DNA of 64,000 nucleotides from Microbacterium algeriense (GTDB taxonomy: Bacteria > Actinomycetota > Actinomycetes > Actinomycetales > Microbacteriaceae). Position 1 is the first letter of the stretch. Every line of letters starts with the position of its first letter. Below are positions 43,722 through 52,023 of the stretch, one piece after another. The DNA lies in assembly GCF_008868005.1 (NCBI RefSeq), contig NZ_WAAO01000001.1, positions 1,054,001-1,118,000 of the forward strand, given 5' to 3'. A program made the position numbers and the translations under genes. The notes below the pieces were generated by a model. The model did not search any database, had not been told where the DNA came from, and worked only from the letters and a program-made list of their open reading frames with translations.

Positions 43722-44795
43722 ATGCAGGGGAGTTCGACGACGACATCACGGCGCTGCCCGCGTTCGGTGAGGGCGTTCGAGCAGTACGTGAGCGGTCTAC
43801 GCGAGCTCGTCGCCGGGACGGTGTTCTTCCTCGAGTCCGGCGAGCATCTCGGCGACGTGCTCCGGGCGGCGAGGAGGAGAGACATCGTCCTCGCCCCGCC
43901 GGGTTCGGTCCGGCGCGGAGATGCCAACGTCATCGGCTACCGCGGGCGCTTCCGCGAGCCGGGCGATCGGCTGGTGCTCGACGGGCACCACGTCATCGAG
44001 CTGCAGGACTACGTCGCGGCGCCGTTCCTCTCGATCGTGGCGCGCACGGTGCTCCGACAGCGCAGCGCCGAAGGCGTGGCGGCCCTGCTCAGTGACGCGG
44101 ACACCGCGCGCGACTACGGGATTTTCGTCGACCAGCTGCTCAGCCGCGCCGTGCTGCTGGAGTCCCGGATGTCCTTCACTCCGACCCCAGCAGCCGCCGG
44201 GACCGTGGTCCGCGTGCATGTGACGGCGGATGGAGAATATCGCGACGGTCCGGACGGACTGCTGCTCGGGCACGTCGGCGACGAGCGTGCGGAGATCGAA
44301 GCGGCAGCGGTCGCCGGTGCCGGGCGCGGAAGATCCTTCGCGCGGATCGTGGACCGCCGCGTCCTCGAAGCCGACCTCGACGATCGACCGTGGCTCGGAC
44401 GGTACCTGGCTGCGCTCGATCTGCTGCGCGAGAGGCCCGGCGGACCCGGACGCCCGACCGTCTCCGGCTTCGGCGGACACCTCGTCAGAGCCCTCGATGA
44501 GAGCGCCGCGTTCCCGATCGTCGTGTCGGCGGACGCGCCCTTCCTCGTGACCGGCGAGGGCGACGAGTACCTCGTCCTGGATCCGGCCGGCCATCGGCGC
44601 CTCCGACTCGGGCTCGAGGCCGCACGCGCCGCCGAGTGCCTCATCGCGACGGAGGACGAATCGTCGGCCACGGCTCTGCTGGCGTTCGAGCTCGGCGTGC
44701 GACCGATCGCCGTCGCTCCCACGATCCACGAGGTCCGGAACGCACTGTCCTCGGCCGGGTTCGACCTTCCGTCGGATGCGCGAGGAGCGGCCTGA
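43722..44795 (+). CDS. Daptide biosynthesis RiPP recognition (RRE) protein 1
   Basis: A 357-residue protein without assigned enzymatic motifs, paralogous to the next gene: both share V-FLxESG near the start, ELQDYVAA-F, a F/LxDADxAR-GxF segment and R-VLL. The C-terminal ~90 residues (EYLVLDPAGHRRLRLGLEAA, then a helical part) fit a winged RRE fold. In described daptide pathways an accessory protein with C-terminal RRE brings the precursor to the oxidative decarboxylase. ATG at 43722 follows GGGGGA; longer starts to 43641 are possible but would overlap the promoter. Confidence 0.7.
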   Translation: MQGSSTTTSRRCPRSVRAFEQYVSGLRELVAGTVFFLESGEHLGDVLRAARRRDIVLAPPGSVRRGDANVIGYRGRFREPGDRLVLDGHHVIELQDYVAAPFLSIVARTVLRQRSAEGVAALLSDADTARDYGIFVDQLLSRAVLLESRMSFTPTPAAAGTVVRVHVTADGEYRDGPDGLLLGHVGDERAEIEAAAVAGAGRGRSFARIVDRRVLEADLDDRPWLGRYLAALDLLRERPGGPGRPTVSGFGGHLVRALDESAAFPIVVSADAPFLVTGEGDEYLVLDPAGHRRLRLGLEAARAAECLIATEDESSATALLAFELGVRPIAVAPTIHEVRNALSSAGFDLPSDARGAA

Positions 44796-45841
44796 TGTCG
44801 GACGACGCGGACGTCGGGGGAGCGGACCTGCTCGGGGCGCGCGCACTCCGCGAGTGGCTCACCGGCGAGCGAGAGGCGTTCTCGCGGGTGTTCCTCGTCG
44901 AGAGCGGGGCGGCGGTCGAAGCCGTCCGGGAGGTGGTCGCACCCGACGACGTGATGCTGCTGCCGGCGAGCAGTCCGCCGGATGGAGGGCCCGCTGCCGT
45001 CGCCCGCTACACCGGCGAGCTGCGGGCGGTCGGCGACGAGCTCTTCTTCGGGGAGCGCGGCGTGGAGCTCCAGGACTACGTCGCCGCGGCCTTCGTGCAG
45101 ATCATCGGTCCCACCGCCATCCGCTTCTTCGATGCCGCCGGCTGGCGCGCTTTCCTCGACGACGCCGACCTCGCTCGGCGGACCGGAGTGTTCTCCACGG
45201 CCCTGATCGACCCGCGGGTGCTCCTCGCCGACCGGAGCGCTTTGGAGAAGCCGGGAGAGGTGGTGACTCCGAGCGCCGTCCGGGTGGCGGCCGACGGCTC
45301 CGTGAGCGTCGGCGTGCAAGGGGAGGTGATCGGCACCGTCGACGACCTCAGCGCCGCGCTCGACACTGCTCTTCCGCGGTCCACGGCGCTGGGAGAGGTC
45401 GCACCGCGACACGAGGTCGCGGCCGAATCGGCGCGACTCGGCGGGATCAGGCGGTACCTCAGCGCGACCGACCTCATGAAGATGCTCCACCTCGTCAACG
45501 GTGACGCGCGGATCGCGGGCTTCGGCTGGGCGCCGATCGACGACCGGCTCGCCGACGCCGAACCCCTGACCGCCGACCCCTTCCTGCTCGACACCGCCGA
45601 CGGTCTGATGCTCGCGGACACCGGGACTCTGCGCCGTCAGCTGCTCACGCCGCTCACCGCGACGGTCGTCGCGGCCACGCAGACGTCGAGCACGCTCGAG
45701 CTCGCAGCGCAGCGGCTCGCTCGGGAACTCGGGACGCCCGTCTCCCACGCGAGCGCCCTGTGCCTCGAGGCGGTCGCAGCCCTCGGCGTCCACTTCGGTG
45801 AACGAACGAGCGGCGATCCGACGACGGGGGTGAACGGGTGA
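44795..45841 (+). CDS. Daptide biosynthesis RiPP recognition (RRE) protein 2
   Basis: A 348-residue paralogue of the preceding product (shared RVFLVESGAA, GVELQDYVAAAFVQIIGP, LDDADLARRTGVF, DPRVLLADRSALEKPGE). Its C-terminal part (LLDTADGLMLADTGTLRRQL onward) could be the RRE-like domain. The start shares one base with the previous stop and the end overlaps the next start by 4 bp, so translation is coupled. Whether both paralogues act together or on different precursors is unknown. Confidence 0.7.
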   Translation: MSDDADVGGADLLGARALREWLTGEREAFSRVFLVESGAAVEAVREVVAPDDVMLLPASSPPDGGPAAVARYTGELRAVGDELFFGERGVELQDYVAAAFVQIIGPTAIRFFDAAGWRAFLDDADLARRTGVFSTALIDPRVLLADRSALEKPGEVVTPSAVRVAADGSVSVGVQGEVIGTVDDLSAALDTALPRSTALGEVAPRHEVAAESARLGGIRRYLSATDLMKMLHLVNGDARIAGFGWAPIDDRLADAEPLTADPFLLDTADGLMLADTGTLRRQLLTPLTATVVAATQTSSTLELAAQRLARELGTPVSHASALCLEAVAALGVHFGERTSGDPTTGVNG

Positions 45842-47097
45842 CGGGACCGCACGCGCTGTGGACGTCGATGCTCCCCGCCGACACCACGTTCTCGCCCTCC
45901 CAGGTCGCGGTCGCCGCCACCGGACATCGCATCGCGTTCGCCGACGGTTCCACGCGACTCTGCGCGACGAGCGGACTGTGGAACGTCCCCCTCGGGTTCG
46001 GGAACCCGGCGGTCGCGGAGGCGGTGAGCAAGGCCGCACGCGACGCGTCGTACCTCTCCCTGTTCCGCGCGCCGCATCGACAGGCGGAGGAGGCAGCTGA
46101 CGCGCTCATCGACCTCGCGAACCCCGAGAGGTACGCCCGCGTCGTGTTCTCCACGTCGGGAGGGGCGGCGAACGACGCCGCCATGAAGCTCGCGAGGCAA
46201 TACTGGGCGCAGCACGGAACGGCATCCCGCTCGCTCATCGTGGGTCTGCGCGGGAGCTATCACGGCACGATGTACGGCAGTCATGCGCTCAGCGGCGATG
46301 ATCTGCTCCAGTCCGCGTACGCGGTGGACCGCCGATCCGTGCGCCATGTGGCGCACGACGACGACGGGGAAGAGCTGTCGGCGCTGCTGCAGCGCGAAGG
46401 CGACAGGGTCGCCGCGGTCGTGGTGGAGCCGGTCCTCGGCACGGGCGCGCACGCGCTCGCCCACGCGTTCATCCGTCGACTGCTCGCCCTGCGGGAGCAC
46501 TACGGCTTCCTGCTCGTGGCGGACGAGGTCGCCACGGGGTTCGGTCGCACCGGGAGGATGTTCGCGACGGACGACTGGGCGGCCGCCCCGGACGTGCTCA
46601 TCCTGTCGAAGGCGCTGACGAACGGCGCCATGGGCGCCGCCGCGCTTCTGGTGGGCCCGCGCATCGCCTCCGCCTTCGAGCGCGGCGGGTGGACCTTCGT
46701 GCACGGCGAGACCCAGGCGGGGACGCCGGCGTGCGCCGCGGCCATCCTCGCGGTGATCGCCGAGCTGCACCGCATCGAGGTCGAGTCGACCACGCAGGCG
46801 CTGGCGGCTGAGCTGCTCCGGCTCGCGATGCGGTGGAAGGCGGAAGGCGTGGTCACGGAGGTGACGGGAAGCGGCTGCTTCCTCGGCCTGGGGCTGCGCG
46901 CCGCGGACGGGAGTCCGCTCTCGGGCCCGCAGGTCCTGCAGATCGTCTCGGCCATCGCGGACGACGGCGTGCTGGTGCATCCGGGTCCCAGCTCCATCGA
47001 GCTGATCCCCGGGTACGGGTTCGGCCCGGAGGACCTTCTCGAAACGGACAGGGCGGTGCGGGCCGGGCTGGCGCGGATCCGGGAGGTGACCGCATGA
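45838..47097 (+). CDS. Daptide class III aminotransferase
   Basis: A 419-residue PLP aminotransferase: STSGGAANDAAMKLARQYW (phosphate loop), GLRGSYHGTMYG, VADEVATGFGRTGRMF and the PLP lysine K258 in LILSKALTNGAMG. In daptide biosynthesis this enzyme aminates the C-terminal ketone formed from threonine. GTG start overlapping the upstream stop by 4 bp. It is related to GabT-type enzymes such as the product at 1967, but the placement is diagnostic. Confidence 0.85.
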   Translation: MTGPHALWTSMLPADTTFSPSQVAVAATGHRIAFADGSTRLCATSGLWNVPLGFGNPAVAEAVSKAARDASYLSLFRAPHRQAEEAADALIDLANPERYARVVFSTSGGAANDAAMKLARQYWAQHGTASRSLIVGLRGSYHGTMYGSHALSGDDLLQSAYAVDRRSVRHVAHDDDGEELSALLQREGDRVAAVVVEPVLGTGAHALAHAFIRRLLALREHYGFLLVADEVATGFGRTGRMFATDDWAAAPDVLILSKALTNGAMGAAALLVGPRIASAFERGGWTFVHGETQAGTPACAAAILAVIAELHRIEVESTTQALAAELLRLAMRWKAEGVVTEVTGSGCFLGLGLRAADGSPLSGPQVLQIVSAIADDGVLVHPGPSSIELIPGYGFGPEDLLETDRAVRAGLARIREVTA

Positions 47098-48284
47098 CCG
47101 GGGACTTCCGCGGTCGGGTCCCGACGCTGTGGCACGGCCAGGGCATCGCACGGCAGACGACCACGCGCCTCACGGCGGGACGCGACACCCTCGTGTTCGC
47201 GGATTCGGCGGTGGCGCCCTCCTTCCTCGTCGGGCCGCCGGCGCGGACCATGCTGGTCGAGGCGCGCGCGGTCGATGTCGCGGTCGTCCAGGCGATGGCG
47301 CGGGAGATCAGCCGCCGCCCTCCGCACATGATCGTGGCCTTCGGTGGAGGGACGGTCCTCGACGCCAGCAAGATCGCCGCGCTCGCTCTCGCCCGGGGGC
47401 GGGTGTTCGACTACGCGATCGGGCATGCGGCGAAGGCGGCCCTGACGTTGCTGCCCGATGCGCCGCCTCCCGTCGACATCGTCGCCGTCCCGACCACGCT
47501 CGGCACCTCGTCGGAGACGAACAGCGTGGCCGTTCTCCAGAACGAGCACGGCTACCGGCTCCTCGTCGGGCGCGCGCTGAGGCCGCGCCATGCCGTCCTC
47601 GATCCGTGCAACCTGGCGACCCTCTCGTCCGCCTCGGTCAGGGAGGGGGCGCTGGAGGTGCTCCTGCGTCTGGCCGGCGCCTCGACGAGCCCGCGCGGCG
47701 ACAGCAGAGGGAACAGAGACGCGTCCGCCCTCGGCGCGGCGCTCCTCACGGCGGTCGCGCAGGGCACCGCATCCGCCGCCGCGCGGTTGCGCCTCGCGCG
47801 GCTGAGCGCGGCCACCCAGCGCACGGCGGCGCTGCGGGGGAAAGATCCGTACAGCGCCCGCCATTGGTACGTCGCGAACGAGGTGGCGTTCCGGCTGGGG
47901 GTGCGCAAGATGGTCGCCACGGCGGCGGTGATCGCCGCGGTATGGGACCGGATCGGCGCGGGAGACCCGCGCTGGGGAGACCCCGCGAGTCTCCACGGAT
48001 TCTGGTCGCACGTCGCGGCAGCGGCGGCGCTGCCCGACGACCCGTCCGCCGGCATCGCCGCGCTCATCGACCGCTGGGCGATCCCGCGTCCGCCGCGGCC
48101 GCCGGATTCCGAGATCCGCCGCATCTCCGCCGCCATCGAGACGTCGTGGGGGCACCGCCGGCCGATGCTCCCCGGTCTCGTCGAAGAGGACTTCCGAGAT
48201 GTGCTCCGCGATTCCCGCTGGAGTGCACCGTCGGTCGGTGAAGACCACCGGCCCCCGATGTTCCGGAGGGAGGAGGTGAAGTGA
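47094..48284 (+). CDS. Daptide dehydrogenase-fold oxidative decarboxylase
   Basis: A 396-residue protein of the iron-containing alcohol dehydrogenase fold, with the NAD-binding loop FGGGTVLDASKIAAL (84-93 core) and AVPTTLGTSSETN. Metal ligands are altered by eye alignment: the usual D..H of DALTHA appears as E184/E188 in VREGALEVLL, and the later pair of histidines as H257 and R271/K272. In daptides an NAD-dependent enzyme oxidises and decarboxylates the C-terminal Thr. It ends immediately before the precursor genes. Confidence 0.8.
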   Translation: MTGDFRGRVPTLWHGQGIARQTTTRLTAGRDTLVFADSAVAPSFLVGPPARTMLVEARAVDVAVVQAMAREISRRPPHMIVAFGGGTVLDASKIAALALARGRVFDYAIGHAAKAALTLLPDAPPPVDIVAVPTTLGTSSETNSVAVLQNEHGYRLLVGRALRPRHAVLDPCNLATLSSASVREGALEVLLRLAGASTSPRGDSRGNRDASALGAALLTAVAQGTASAAARLRLARLSAATQRTAALRGKDPYSARHWYVANEVAFRLGVRKMVATAAVIAAVWDRIGAGDPRWGDPASLHGFWSHVAAAAALPDDPSAGIAALIDRWAIPRPPRPPDSEIRRISAAIETSWGHRRPMLPGLVEEDFRDVLRDSRWSAPSVGEDHRPPMFRREEVK

Positions 48285-48419
48285 ATGAACGAACCCGCAG
48301 AGAAGCGGATCCGGTTCCAGGAGCTGGACGCGATGGAGGCACCCAGCTGGGACAGCTTCTACAAGGGCGTGATCGGCGCGCTGGTTCTCATCGGAATCGG
48401 CGCGGCTGCCGCGACGTGA
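48285..48419 (+). CDS. Daptide precursor peptide 1
   Basis: A 44-residue peptide with an acidic/charged leader (residues 1-20, motif RFQELDAMEAP) and a hydrophobic core (about 21-44, from SWDSFYKG to GIGAAAAT). It ends in threonine, the residue modified in daptides. AGGAGGTGA lies 6-8 nt before the ATG. Too short for routine gene finders, but preceded by a near-perfect ribosome binding site and followed by two similar peptides. Confidence 0.88.
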   Translation: MNEPAEKRIRFQELDAMEAPSWDSFYKGVIGALVLIGIGAAAAT

Positions 48420-48462
48420 TCGCCTCGAAGGAGAGGAGATCGAGACCGGAAAGGAGGTAAGC

Positions 48463-48588
48463 ATGCACGCTGCAATGCCGACGCTCGAGTTCACCGAGCT
48501 CGAGGCCATGGAGGCGTTGAACGACACCGATGACTACATGCGGGGCTTCGCCCTGGGCGTCATCATCGGAATTCTCGCTCTGACCTAG
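48463..48588 (+). CDS. Daptide precursor peptide 2
   Basis: A 41-residue peptide. The leader has LEFTELEAMEA (8-18), matching peptides 1 and 3; the core is acidic at first (NDTDDYMRG) and then hydrophobic (FALGVIIGILALT), ending in Thr. AAGGAGGT lies 6 nt before the ATG. An internal ATG at residue 5 is a less likely start. Confidence 0.88.
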   Translation: MHAAMPTLEFTELEAMEALNDTDDYMRGFALGVIIGILALT

Positions 48589-48622
48589 AAGGCCGTCCGC
48601 AGACCCGACAAGGAGGTGCAGA

Positions 48623-48742
48623 TTGCAGACGACATCACTGGAGTTCCTGGAACTCGAACAGATCGACGCCCCACTCGAATGGTGGGAGCACGCGAGCTAC
48701 ATCATCGCCATCATCGGCGGGGTGGCAGCGATCGCGACCTGA
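48623..48742 (+). CDS. Daptide precursor peptide 3 (TTG start)
   Basis: A 39-residue peptide: leader motif LEFLELEQIDAP (6-17), core from LEWWEHAS to IIGGVAAIAT, ending in Thr. The start codon is TTG at 48623, 6 nt after AAGGAGG (48610-48616); no ATG or GTG is available upstream. Aromatic WW and the Ile/Gly/Ala tail suggest a membrane-seeking helix. Confidence 0.85.
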   Translation: MQTTSLEFLELEQIDAPLEWWEHASYIIAIIGGVAAIAT

Positions 48743-48748
48743 CCGAGG

Positions 48749-48779
48749 GTGCGGGCGGGCCACCCGCCCGCACTCCTCT
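48749..48779 (+). terminator. Hairpin after the precursor genes
   Basis: An 11-bp perfect GC stem (48749-48759 with 48763-48773), loop CCA, followed by TCCTCTTCCTT. It likely gives partial termination so that precursor mRNA exceeds that of the downstream methyltransferase and exporter genes. Confidence 0.7.
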
Positions 48780-48797
48780 TCCTTCCATCGAGAGGCG

Positions 48798-49625
48798 ATG
48801 CCGGAAATGCCAGCTTTGATCACCGATGCCGTGGCGGCGCGGCTCGACGGTGTCGGCGCGGTCGCGCAGGCGCAGGATCTGTATGCCGGATCCGGGACGG
48901 ACTTCTACGAACGCCTGGTCGGACCTGATCGCGCCGAGATCCGCGAGGTGCTGGCGCTCGCGAGAGCAGCCGCCGGTCCCGTGCTCGACGTCGCCGCAGG
49001 AAGCGGCAGACTGACGATCCCGCTGGTGCGGGCCGGCAAGCGGGTTACCGCGATCGACATCTCCGACGACATGCTCGCCCACCTGCGCCGCGCACTGCCC
49101 GACGATTCCCGGCTGGAATGCGTCGTGGCGGACATGCGCGACTTCACCCTGGAGAGTCGCTACGGGCTCGTGGTCCTCGGGGCGACGTCCATCACGCTGC
49201 TCGACCGCACGGACAGGTCGCGTCTCTACGCGAGCGTGCGGCGCCATCTCGCCCCCGCCGGCGTCTTCGCCCTGACGGTGGCCGGAGGGTCCGCCGCGGA
49301 GAGCCTGGCATCGGACCGGGAGCTGGAGATCACGGTCCCCGGCCCGCTCGGCGAGGAGAGCTACGTCTTCGCGCAGCAGATCGAGGCCGCAGGCTCGGTG
49401 CGCCTGGTCAACTGGGTCCGCGTCGCCGACATCGTCGCCGGAGCCACCGTGCCGGTGCTCACGAGTCGCCTGCACGTGCTCGACCACGAGACTCTCGCGC
49501 GCGAACTCGTCGAGGCCGGGTTCACCGAACCCACGGTATCTCCCGTACGCACGCACCCGGGCGCGGAGATCCTCCTCCTCACGACGGGCCGCGTGGGATC
49601 CGGAGAAGCGGGAGGACGACGATGA
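48798..49625 (+). CDS. Daptide SAM-dependent methyltransferase
   Basis: A 275-residue class I methyltransferase with motif I PVLDVAAGSGRLTIPL (D64, G68, G70) and an acidic end of strand 2 (VTAIDISDDML). It should dimethylate the new C-terminal amine, giving the class-defining dimethyl-propanediamine group. The start is uncertain: ATG 48798 has GAGAGG only 2 nt upstream, ATG 48807 is 11 nt from it. It overlaps the protease start by 4 bp. Confidence 0.85.
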   Translation: MPEMPALITDAVAARLDGVGAVAQAQDLYAGSGTDFYERLVGPDRAEIREVLALARAAAGPVLDVAAGSGRLTIPLVRAGKRVTAIDISDDMLAHLRRALPDDSRLECVVADMRDFTLESRYGLVVLGATSITLLDRTDRSRLYASVRRHLAPAGVFALTVAGGSAAESLASDRELEITVPGPLGEESYVFAQQIEAAGSVRLVNWVRVADIVAGATVPVLTSRLHVLDHETLARELVEAGFTEPTVSPVRTHPGAEILLLTTGRVGSGEAGGRR

Positions 49626-51304
49626 CCCCGCTGCGCTCCGCCCGGCGACGGCCCTCGGGTGCCACGGCACCGCTCACCGCCGACACCTGCCCGCTCCTCG
49701 CCTCCGAGGTCGTGTTCGAGAAAGCCGGTGAGGGAGAGGCCTGGATCGCTCTGGTCCACGGCGTGCCCTCGTCGCGGCTCTCGCGGACGGTCGTTGAGCT
49801 GCTCACCGCGATGGACGGTAGAACGACGCTGCACGTGCTGCATCGGCGCTTCGCCGCGTCCGAGTCGGCGGAGAGCTTCCTGCAGCTGGTGGGACGCTTC
49901 CGCGACAGCGGTCTCCTGGAAGGCGCAGCGAAGCCGCCACCGGGCCGAGTGAGCTACCGGCCTCCGTTCACCCTGCAGCTCGCGACGCTGCGTGCGCCGG
50001 CCCTCTTCGGCCGTCTCGACCGGCTGATCGTGCCGCTCCCGCCACGAGTCCTCCTGGTGTCCGCCGCCGTCGTGCTCGGCTCGGGATGTCTTGCGGCGAT
50101 CCTGCAAGCGGAGGAGCTGTGGGAGGTCGTCACCCGGCCCCTGCCGCTGAGCGGCTTCGTGGTCCTCGTCGCGGCGCTCTCGCTCACGACCCTGCTCCAC
50201 GAGAGCGCCCACGGGCTCGCCCTCACGAGGTTCGGGGGCCGGCCTCGCCGTGCGGGATTCATGCTCTTCTATCTGACCCCCGCGTTCTTCGTCGACGTCA
50301 CGGACGGCTGGCGGCTGTCCGACCGCAGACAGCGCGTGGCCGTGGCGCTCGCCGGACCAGCGGTGCACGCGCTCGTGGCGGCGATCGCGCTCGTCGGCGC
50401 GCTCGCCGTGCCGCAACCGGCGGTGCGCCAGACGCTGCAGCTCCTCGCGCTCTCCTGCGCCGTCATCGTCCTGCTCAACCTGATCCCGTTCGTGCGGTTC
50501 GACGGGTACATCGCTCTGATGAGCGCGCTGGACGAGCCGAACCTCCGGGGGAGGACCATCCGCGACGGAGCGGACTCCCTGAGCCGGCTCCTGTTCGGCG
50601 GGCCGCGGCGGAGCAGAAGCCTGCCGGTGTGGTGGAGCGTGCCGTTCGGCCTCGCCAGCCTGATCGCCCCGGCCGTGCTCGTGCTGTTCGCCGTCGCACG
50701 CACCGTCCAGGCGCTCGCCGGAGGTGGACCCGTGCTGGGGCTGTTCGTGGTCGCGCTGGAAGCTGTGGTGCTCGCGGCCGGGGTCGTGCTGCTCGCGCGT
50801 GTCCTGCGCCGAGTGCTCCGATCGGGCGTGTCCCGGCTCCGGTTCCTCTCCGTGTGCGCGCTGCTGGTCGCGGGCGGCGTCGCCGCCGGGGTCCTCATCC
50901 CCGTGCCGGCCACGGCGTCGTACGGCTTCTCCGTCGAGGAGGACGGAGTGGTTCTCGTGCGTGCGGACGGAGAGGGGCCGGGCGCCGTGCCGGACGGCGC
51001 CCGCGTGGTCCTGCTCAGCCGGGGCATCCTCGCGAACGAGGAACTCGGGAAGGGGCGGACCCGGCACCGGCGCGCGGAGCGGACGACGGTCCCGCTCGAC
51101 GCGCTCTTCCCGGTGCGGGCCGACGACCTGTCGGTTCCCGCCGTGATCGTCGCCGGAGTGGACGTCTTCGGGGGGCGCGAGATGCTGCCGCCGACGGGGC
51201 TGGCGCGCGTCGACATCGGTGTGAAGAACCTGTGGCAGACGCTCTGGGCGGTCGGCGTGGTCGCGCCGTTGTCGCCGCTGCGGAGTGCGGAGAGGAAGGG
51301 ATGA
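49622..51304 (+). CDS. Daptide M50-type membrane metalloprotease with PqqD-like N-terminus
   Basis: A 560-residue protein. Residues ~20-100 look like a PqqD/RRE-type winged helix (LTAMDGRTTLHVLHRRF, FLQLVGRFRDSGLLEG). An M50 site-2 protease core follows, with zinc motif HESAH (193-197) in a transmembrane helix and the distal NLIPFVRFDGYIAL providing the Asp ligand. About nine helices in all; a C-terminal ~120-residue domain follows the last helix and is probably extracytoplasmic. It probably cleaves the leader from modified precursors. Confidence 0.82.
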   Translation: MTPLRSARRRPSGATAPLTADTCPLLASEVVFEKAGEGEAWIALVHGVPSSRLSRTVVELLTAMDGRTTLHVLHRRFAASESAESFLQLVGRFRDSGLLEGAAKPPPGRVSYRPPFTLQLATLRAPALFGRLDRLIVPLPPRVLLVSAAVVLGSGCLAAILQAEELWEVVTRPLPLSGFVVLVAALSLTTLLHESAHGLALTRFGGRPRRAGFMLFYLTPAFFVDVTDGWRLSDRRQRVAVALAGPAVHALVAAIALVGALAVPQPAVRQTLQLLALSCAVIVLLNLIPFVRFDGYIALMSALDEPNLRGRTIRDGADSLSRLLFGGPRRSRSLPVWWSVPFGLASLIAPAVLVLFAVARTVQALAGGGPVLGLFVVALEAVVLAAGVVLLARVLRRVLRSGVSRLRFLSVCALLVAGGVAAGVLIPVPATASYGFSVEEDGVVLVRADGEGPGAVPDGARVVLLSRGILANEELGKGRTRHRRAERTTVPLDALFPVRADDLSVPAVIVAGVDVFGGREMLPPTGLARVDIGVKNLWQTLWAVGVVAPLSPLRSAERKG

Positions 51305-52023
51305 CCATGAACCAGGACGCGATCGAGGTCCGAGGACTCACGAAGAGGTTCGGCCGTCGGACAGCGGTCGAGGATCTGTCGTTCGGCGTGGCGCGGGGGT
51401 CGATCGTCGGCCTCCTCGGGCCGAACGGCGCGGGCAAGTCGACGACGCTCCGAGCCATCGTCGGCCTGCTCAGGCCGACGGCCGGGGACTGCCTCATCGA
51501 CGGCGCCCCGTTCTCCGCCCTGGAGAACCCCGCGACGCACGTCGGCGTGCACATGGACGGCTTCGGCTTCGAGACGGGCATCACCGCCCGACGGCACCTG
51601 GAGATCATCCGGCTCGCGGCGGGAGCGCCGCCAGGACGCGTCGACGAGGTGCTCGAGGAGGTGGGGCTCGCCGACGATGCCGGCCGTCGCGTGAAGGCCT
51701 TCTCGACGGGGATGGCTCAGCGGCTCGGGCTGGCCGCCGCGCTCATCGGCTCCCCTCGCACCCTGATCCTCGACGAACCGGCGAACGGGCTGGATCCCGA
51801 CGGCATCCGCTGGTTGCGCCGATTCCTCCGCGGGTTCGTCGAGCGCGGCGGCACCGTGCTGGTCTCCAGCCATCAGCTCGCCGAGCTGGAGCAGGTGGTG
51901 GACGAGGTGATCGTCATCAAGCGCCGCGCGCTCTTCGCCGGACGCCTCGACGATCTCATCCGGAACGATGTCGACTCGCTGGAGAGCCGGTACTTCGACC
52001 TCGTGGAAGGGGCGCAGGCATGA
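51301..52023 (+). CDS. Daptide exporter ABC ATP-binding protein
   Basis: A 240-residue ATPase of the drug/bacteriocin export type: Walker A GPNGAGKSTT, signature FSTGMAQRLG in place of LSGGQ, Walker B LILDEPANGLDPDG, H-loop VSSHQ. It overlaps the protease stop by 4 bp and the following permease start by 4 bp. With the two permeases it exports or gives immunity to the mature peptides. Confidence 0.88.
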   Translation: MTMNQDAIEVRGLTKRFGRRTAVEDLSFGVARGSIVGLLGPNGAGKSTTLRAIVGLLRPTAGDCLIDGAPFSALENPATHVGVHMDGFGFETGITARRHLEIIRLAAGAPPGRVDEVLEEVGLADDAGRRVKAFSTGMAQRLGLAAALIGSPRTLILDEPANGLDPDGIRWLRRFLRGFVERGGTVLVSSHQLAELEQVVDEVIVIKRRALFAGRLDDLIRNDVDSLESRYFDLVEGAQA

